A stretch of DNA of 64,000 bases from Nipponacmea schrenckii (taxonomy: Eukaryota; Mollusca; Gastropoda; Lottiidae): positions 26,327,023 through 26,391,022 of the forward strand of contig CM060200.1 of NCBI GenBank assembly GCA_030562195.1, written 5' to 3'. The translations under genes were made by a program, and so were the position numbers. Each line of letters opens with the position of its first letter. The first letter of the stretch is position 1. The notes beneath the pieces are model-generated. The model was not told the DNA's origin, searched no databases, and saw only the letters and a list, made by a program, of their open reading frames with translations. Below, piece after piece: positions 58,435 to 64,000 of the stretch.

Positions 58435-58994
58435 TTGCCAGGCAAGGTAACATACGCCCACTGGCAGCATTGAATTTGAAAAATAAATAGAGCAATGACT
58501 CAAAAACATTCACTAAATGGATATTGGCCGAGATATCATCAATATATACATGTATACCAGGTTTCATTAAGATTGGATAAAAACTGTAGCCTCTATTGTG
58601 GGTACAACCCAAATTTGACGCGTTTTTACTAAGTCAAGGGCAATAACTCAAAAACCGTTCATGCGAAAATTTCCATTTTCGAACTTGACCGAGATATCAT
58701 CAATATATACATGTATACCAAGTTTCATTAAGATCGGATAAAAACTGTAGCCTCTATTGTGGATACAACCCAAATTTGACGCGTTTTTACTAAGTCAAGT
58801 GCTATAACTCAAAAACCGTTCATGCGATAATTTCCATTTTCGAACTTGACCGAGATATCATCAATATATACATGTATACCAAGTTTCATTAAGATCGGAT
58901 AAAAACTGTAGCCTCTATCGTGGATACAACAAATGTGGACGGACCGACGGACGGACGGACGGACAGGGGCGACGGCAATATACGTCCACATTTC
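58435..58994. mobile_element. Non-autonomous element with three ~165 bp internal repeats and GGAC-rich end
   Basis: Inserted in the 36 bp minisatellite. The left end reads TACGCCCACTGG and the right end, inverted, TACGCCCACATGG. The interior has three copies of CGAGATATCATCAATATATA, AGTTTCATTAAGATCGGATA, AAAACTGTAGCCTCTAT. Near the right end is a (GGAC)n run and a hairpin (CCACATTTCCATGTGG). The style matches MITE-like repeats I associate with mollusc genomes. The minus-strand ORFs across it are not genes. Confidence 0.7.
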
Positions 58995-59400
58995 CATGTG
59001 GGCGTAAAAAAATTATCATTCCTTCATTTCTATTTCTATCATATATTATAACATTATTATTTTATCTTTCAGTTTTATTCTGATCATGTGTTCATATTTT
59101 CAGTTATATTTCTATGATAAATCATAACATTTATTCTTATCACATATTATAACATTATCATTCTTTCGGTTCTTCTTTTATCATTATAACATTATCATTC
59201 CTTCATTTCTATTCCTATCATATATTATAACATTATCATTCCTTCAGCTTTATTTCTATTATATATTAAAACACTATCATTCCTTCAGTTTTATTTCTAT
59301 CATATATTATAACATTATCATTCCTTCAGCTTTATTTCTATCATATATTATAACATTATCATTCCTTCAGTTTTATTCCTATCATATATGTTGCTTGTCT
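58995..59400. repeat. ~36 bp AT-rich minisatellite, second block
   Basis: Continues the 57660-58434 array with units such as TTTATTTCTATCATATATTA followed by TAACATTATCATTCCTTCAG. Confidence 0.9.
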
Positions 59401-59728
59401 TATATACATCTCACATATATTTGAGTAGCATATAATTAGCATTGCACATTTATTCTTATTCCACAGCAAATATTAATAGCATCATAAACATGTTAATAAA
59501 GGAATTCGGTCTACCTTGTTGTTCAACAATAACATGAATTCCAATTTCATCTCAAATACCATAGAGAGATGTCTTCTACATTGATGCCATACCAACTGTT
59601 ATACGGGACATGTGACACAAAAACAAAAATACGCAAATTAAATTCAAAATCGACAAGTTTTTGAAATGTAAACCAAGATCTTCAGAACTGAATTTTGAAA
59701 ATTGTTTCATTCAACATAGATAATAATA
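59401..59728. other. Intergenic; nothing recognised
   Basis: AT-rich sequence between a minisatellite and a MITE, with no exon, repeat boundary or RNA gene evident. Confidence 0.4.
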
Positions 59729-60201
59729 TTAAAGGGATAATAGGCGTTAGAACGAACATAAAATTTTAAGTTCACTCAAATTGGACAATAACAGTATATA
59801 TCCATCAGTGGACTTACCTATACATCAAACTCCCTCTAAAATCCAATAAATCCCCAAAATAAAGTAGTTAATCATAAAACGCTTGAGCCATCCATATAGC
59901 GATTTTCAAATCGTGTAAATATAAAGGGAAGTAACTCTAACATGTGGCTTTTCACGCGTCCTTGGCCCCTACTGTTGAATTCCACAATGATGTTTTAGCG
60001 TTAATTTACCAGACGCTTTTATTCTCCAACTGAATGGAATCGTCGCTGGCTCACTTTTTTTTAAAATTCCGAATATTTTTTTATTGTGGCTTTTTAAAAT
60101 TTGGTAAAGTGTGGGATGCATACTTATTTAACTAATAGTCAATATGAAACACAAATATAAGCCGTAGGACGAGTGTATTCTAACGCCTATTATCCCTTTA
60201 A
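59729..60201. mobile_element. TTAA-flanked MITE, long copy (473 bp)
   Basis: Begins TTAAAGGGATAATAGGCGTT and ends with its exact reverse complement AACGCCTATTATCCCTTTAA. TTAA on both sides can be counted as the target duplication. A shorter sister lies at 60371-60566. Confidence 0.9.
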
Positions 60202-60370
60202 TAATTAACTTTGTTTAAGCATCAAGCATGTTCAGCAAATATCACAATACAATTGTAGGTAGGCTATAATAGTTCATCAGCAATGTTACAAATTACATAT
60301 AGTACTAAGTTTTGTACTAAGGGATTGATGGTAAAAGAAACAAATTAGTTAAAAACTTACTAAAAGTATC

Positions 60371-60566
60371 TTAAAGGGATAATAGGCGTTAGAACGAACA
60401 TAAAAATTTAATTTCACTCAAACTTGGACAATAACAGTATATATCCATTAGTGGACTTACCTGGTTTGGTAAAGTGTGGGATGCATACTTATTTAATTAA
60501 TAGTCAATTTTAAACACAAATATAAGCCGTAGGACGAGTGTATTCTAACGCCTATTATCCCTTTAA
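60371..60566. mobile_element. TTAA-flanked MITE, internally deleted copy (196 bp)
   Basis: Same ends as 59729-60201. It shares the first ~90 bp (through GTGGACTTACCT) and the last ~100 bp (GGTAAAGTGTGGGATGCATA onward) but lacks the ~280 bp centre, the classic origin of a shorter MITE. Confidence 0.9.
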
Positions 60567-62267
60567 GTTGAGGTACGACTACAAATTTCAGCCACCGGTG
60601 ATTTGTAATGATATTGTGCTGACATGACAAAAAGAAGAAGTGAACCCTGTGATGTCTGCAGTCACAATGAACAAAAAAATACAGGTGTGCTCACTCCCAA
60701 GCTGTGAATGTCTCTTTAAGCCACTTTTTTCCCAGAACACAATTCATCTTATTTAAGGTTATGAATCGGAAACATTTCCCAAAGGTTAATCAACTCTAAT
60801 AGAGTTCAGATTTCTTTAAACCACTGACCACACTCACTGCAACTTTAACCTGGGGTTTGTAACTAATACAATGTCTCGGTGTCTCGGATTTATTCAATAT
60901 ACACATAACAAAATAACAGCCTACTATGGTTAATACATGCCTATTAGGGCATATACATTTCTTTATCAGGACTAATGAACCAGGCCCCTAGCTAAAAGGG
61001 TAAAGTATTCTCCCCATAGAACTATACTTCAATTACTTATTCGATCACAAAATTGGGCTAGATTCAAGTTAGTCCGAAACTATGTTTCCAGCCTCTGATA
61101 GCTTTTTGGGCAGATATGCCACTATAAGCCTGCAAGGAACACGGTAGTCCTAAGCCCAATTAGAAGGAACATTGAAAATGGATCTTTATTTCAACAATAT
61201 ACATGTATTCAATCCATAAACAAGACAAAATCAAATCGACTCTCATGAAATATTTTTTATGGAATATATTTTTAGATGCCAAGTAAGGAGTAACTAAGTG
61301 GGGTTCTTTACAATCATTATCATGTCGTTAAGTGATGCGACTCTTTAAAGCATGATGAGATATGTTGCGTTTTACACAGGATTTTTTTTTAAATCGTAGG
61401 CCTACAAATTTCTGTAACATGTTGGATTAACTGGTGTTTCGATGGACTCAGTCCACGAAAACATTTTATACTAATAATTGTAGGATCTAGTCAGTGTTAT
61501 AATCAAAAAATACTCTCTTTAGGTAATTTTACTTTAACCACTCGTGGTAAATATCTCTTGCCTTTGACATTGGAGAAGAGTCTGAAACCCAGACTTCTTC
61601 TGTCTCCGGCCTAGACAAAATAGGATTGGATGATAGAGACTAAATAGTTTGATACCATCTTTATCTCCTTTTGAAAATGTGCAGAGAGCTCTTGGATTCT
61701 ATTGATTTCATGCTCAAAATATAAGGCTACATATCGAAAATGTGCCCCAATATTCGTCGCACATTGTATACACTAGGCCTACTCTAGACTAAAAGTATTA
61801 GATTATTTGCTTTCGTTCTGTTATATGTTCCCTTTTCGTAGACAAATAATTCAAGATGGCAGCCCCCATATCGACACGTTTGTTATGAAATTTTCTGACG
61901 AAATTATGATACTTTATCTCTGATTGACACCTGGTATTTGAAATCAGAGTGAGTGAGTTCAATTACTTTAAATTATCGAAACCCACATTATCCTGGATTA
62001 TAGTTAAACTGCCACAATGATGATCGACTGTGTCTACAACTTACAAAAAGCGGCACTGTGCCAGTGCCCCATTTGTACACATCCCTTCAAAATAAACAAT
62101 GTTGTCGTTGATGGGAAACGTTCAAATAAATAGGATGACAATGAGATGGCCTAATATATAAGAAAATACAAACAACTCAATGTCTATGTCAGGTGATTGA
62201 TAAATTATTTTCATTTGATTTTCAGAATATACTATTTAATTATATAGGCCTAATAACCAAGAAGAAA
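60567..62267. other. Intergenic and ELP1 promoter / 5' UTR region
   Basis: No exon recognised before the ELP1 ATG. Around 61440-61490 a copy of the foldback-family end (GACTCAGTCCACGAAAACAT, compare 49659) is visible. The transcription start cannot be placed. The frame is open from 62193 but the ELP1 homology begins at the ATG 62268. Confidence 0.45.
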
Positions 62268-63886
62268 ATGAGGAATTTAAAGTTGTTAGATTCAAGATAT
62301 TGGTGTAAGAAAGTTGCCAATGATATATGTTGTATTAGTATAGATAATGATACCAACCTGGTTTATATTGCTGGTACAACTATTATAGATGCATTTGATC
62401 CGAACATTGGCAAGGTACCGTAAGTTAAAATGCCATTACCAGTAACCTTTATTAAGTATTGTGCCTGTGGTAACAACCCCATTTACAAAAAATTGGTTTT
62501 GAATCTTTAATGTGACGACAGCTTTCAGATATCCTTGTGATAAATGTAATTTATGTTGCCAGTTGTATTGTTGTGGTGCCATTTCCTATTGTGGCAATAT
62601 AATACGGTATATATTGTTTGAAATACTACAGGTGACTAACAGTATAGATCTAAAGAATGATAATAGTAATTTAAGTATAACTGATAATAGTATAGTAGAT
62701 ATACAGTATATACCAGATCTACAGGCATTGTGTATAGCTGTCAGTAATGGTGCTTTAATACAGTGGACTGTCTTCAATAACGAGGTAAGAATATGTCCTG
62801 AAAACAATTGTTTTCTATGGGAAGTTAAAATAGTTATTGAAAATAATAATATAAATATATATTACTTTAAAGCCTACAATGAAATTTAAGATGACTCCTT
62901 CAAAACCAGTCTTAGGACATATTATGTTAAAGCTGTATATTTATCCATGATACCAGTTTATCCATGATATATTCCTTATGATGTATTCTTTACAATAGAA
63001 TAGAAGTTATAACAAGGTTATTAAAAACAGAGGTAATGTTCTACTTTTATTTCTCATTCTTTATAAGATGAGAGTTAATGTAATTCTGCGTCTTACAATG
63101 AACATAAAATTTCAAGGCCGATTAAGAGCATATTCTTCAGTAGATAGACTTGCTGCCATAAATAACACAACAGAAACCTTATCTTAGTCCTAAAAAACTA
63201 AGTAATTATCCCAAAAGAATTTAATTGATTATTGAAAACACTGAATAAATTGATTAAGTGTTTTTTGATGATTAGGCCTACTGAATTTTGTGACTTTTAC
63301 AGATTTTACAGGGATTCTGTTACTTTATGACACAAGGTAAGTTTACTGATGAATATATACTCATATTGACCATTCTTAAGAAATTTTATGTCCATTCTAA
63401 GATACAGTTTCACTTTAACATGTTCAACACCCATTCTATATATGATAATAATATGTGTATTTTCAGTTAGAAGAAGTAGGATGTGTACCAAGTGGTATAA
63501 AGACTATGTGTTGGAGTCCAGATTTAGAACTTCTCATATTAGCTACAGGTAAAAAAAACATGTTCCTTCTTTTAAAGACATTTAGAGGTAGATAAAAACA
63601 TTAAATACATAAGACCTCTATTATAGTGTTAAAGATTCCTGTATGTAAATTGAAATGTTGCTATAGATTAAAGAGAAGTAGTATATCTACTATATTAATA
63701 TAAGTAATATTTTGAGTTTATTATTGAGATGATGTGATTCTGAAGACTGCAATGAACAGAAGAAAGTGTGCTTTATTTATATGGGAAGTTTATTTTGTGT
63801 AATAGGAGAAGAAAAGTTTATATTGATGACTAGAGAGTATGATCCTATCATTGAATCACCATTACAAGATGAACAGTTTGGTGAAG
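62268..63886 (+). CDS. ELP1: Elongator complex protein 1 (ELP1/IKAP), N-terminal exons (partial)
   Basis: ELP1 is the scaffold of Elongator, which modifies wobble uridine in tRNAs. Four exons are visible: 62268-62414, 62632-62784, 63467-63548 and 63806-63886, with phases 0, 0, 1, 1; the gene continues past the window. The start MRNLKLLDSRYW matches the MRNLKL start of ELP1. Exon 3 reads VPSGIKTMCWSPDLELLILA and exon 4 FILMTREYDPIIESPLQDEQ then FGEG, both closely paralleling the human protein in order. These are the first blades of the N-terminal WD40 propeller. At exon 1 a stronger donor consensus (GTAAGT at 62420) lies 6 bp downstream of the GTACCG donor used. The latter keeps the frame with acceptor 62631; pairing the stronger donor with an acceptor after 62642 would also work. 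Confidence 0.93.
63075..63418. mobile_element. TTAA-flanked MITE in ELP1 intron 2 (344 bp)
   Basis: TTAA 63075-63078 then TGTAATTCTGCGTCTTACAA; at the right, CATTCTAAGATACAGTTTCA then CTTTAA (TTAA 63415-63418). The ends are imperfect inverted repeats. A related, partial copy is at 4908-5178. Confidence 0.72.
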
Positions 63887-64000
63887 GTAAGAAGAATTTA
63901 GTTTTATTTTAGCTGGGTAAAGATTGGTCCTGAATTGATTTAAAAGAGATTTAATGATAGGATCTTGACTGTGAAATTCCTTGAAAAAAGAAAAGAATGG

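Noticed and set aside
58343..58997. Minus-strand ORFs with a shared LMKxGIHVYIDDIS string
   Set aside because: The shared string comes from the ~165 bp internal repeats of the element at 58435-58994, not from related proteins.

Overview
This is AT-rich animal nuclear DNA, most probably from a mollusc and perhaps a gastropod. The evidence is intron-split metazoan genes with GT-AG borders (a vesicular nucleotide transporter, an Elongator subunit, a death-effector-domain protein), heavy minisatellite content, a SINE-like repeat of a kind I associate with molluscs, and Polinton, BEL/Pao, Ty3 and hAT debris. The species cannot be fixed from the sequence. A run of exactly 500 N (45346-45845) is a scaffolding gap, so the two sides may not truly be neighbours.

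Host genes, all on the + strand. (1) 424-3607: the 3' exons of SLC17A9/VNUT. (2) 7294-12000: a complete seven-exon type I membrane protein with signal peptide, ShKT domain, F5/8C (fucolectin-like) domain, EGF-like repeats, one membrane helix and a tyrosine-rich tail. (3) 15271-15971: two candidate exons of a cysteine-rich protein. (4) 47747-48535: a complete three-exon precursor of a secreted, probably amidated Pro/Ile/Arg-rich peptide with an acidic EF-hand tail. (5) 53740-54561: a 164-residue death-effector-domain protein. (6) 62268-63886: the first four coding exons of ELP1, running off the window.

The middle, 17-45 kb, is a nest of mobile elements. A decayed Polinton/Maverick (about 17383-38290) carries a penton-like gene on + and, on -, a small hydrophobic protein, a PLA2-like protein, an integrase C-terminus, an adenain-like protease, a fibre-like coiled-coil gene and a broken protein-primed PolB. 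A Ty3/mdg4-type LTR element with an env-like third ORF (17756-24227) sits inside the penton-like gene. A 7.2 kb TTAA-flanked element (30462-37659), mostly a 59-bp satellite in two opposite-facing arrays, sits at the end of the PLA2-like gene. Next come a truncated BEL/Pao element (38862-42953, - strand) and a hAT remnant (43271-44845) that itself contains a TTAA MITE.

The rest is repeat-rich intergenic DNA: a palindrome-filled TA-flanked MITE just upstream of the peptide gene, a 3.2 kb foldback-like structure (49660-52912), four tandem hairpins (55230-55910), long minisatellites (56-59 kb) and several TTAA-flanked MITE families. Most element ORFs are broken by single-base shifts. The host genes splice cleanly in frame.
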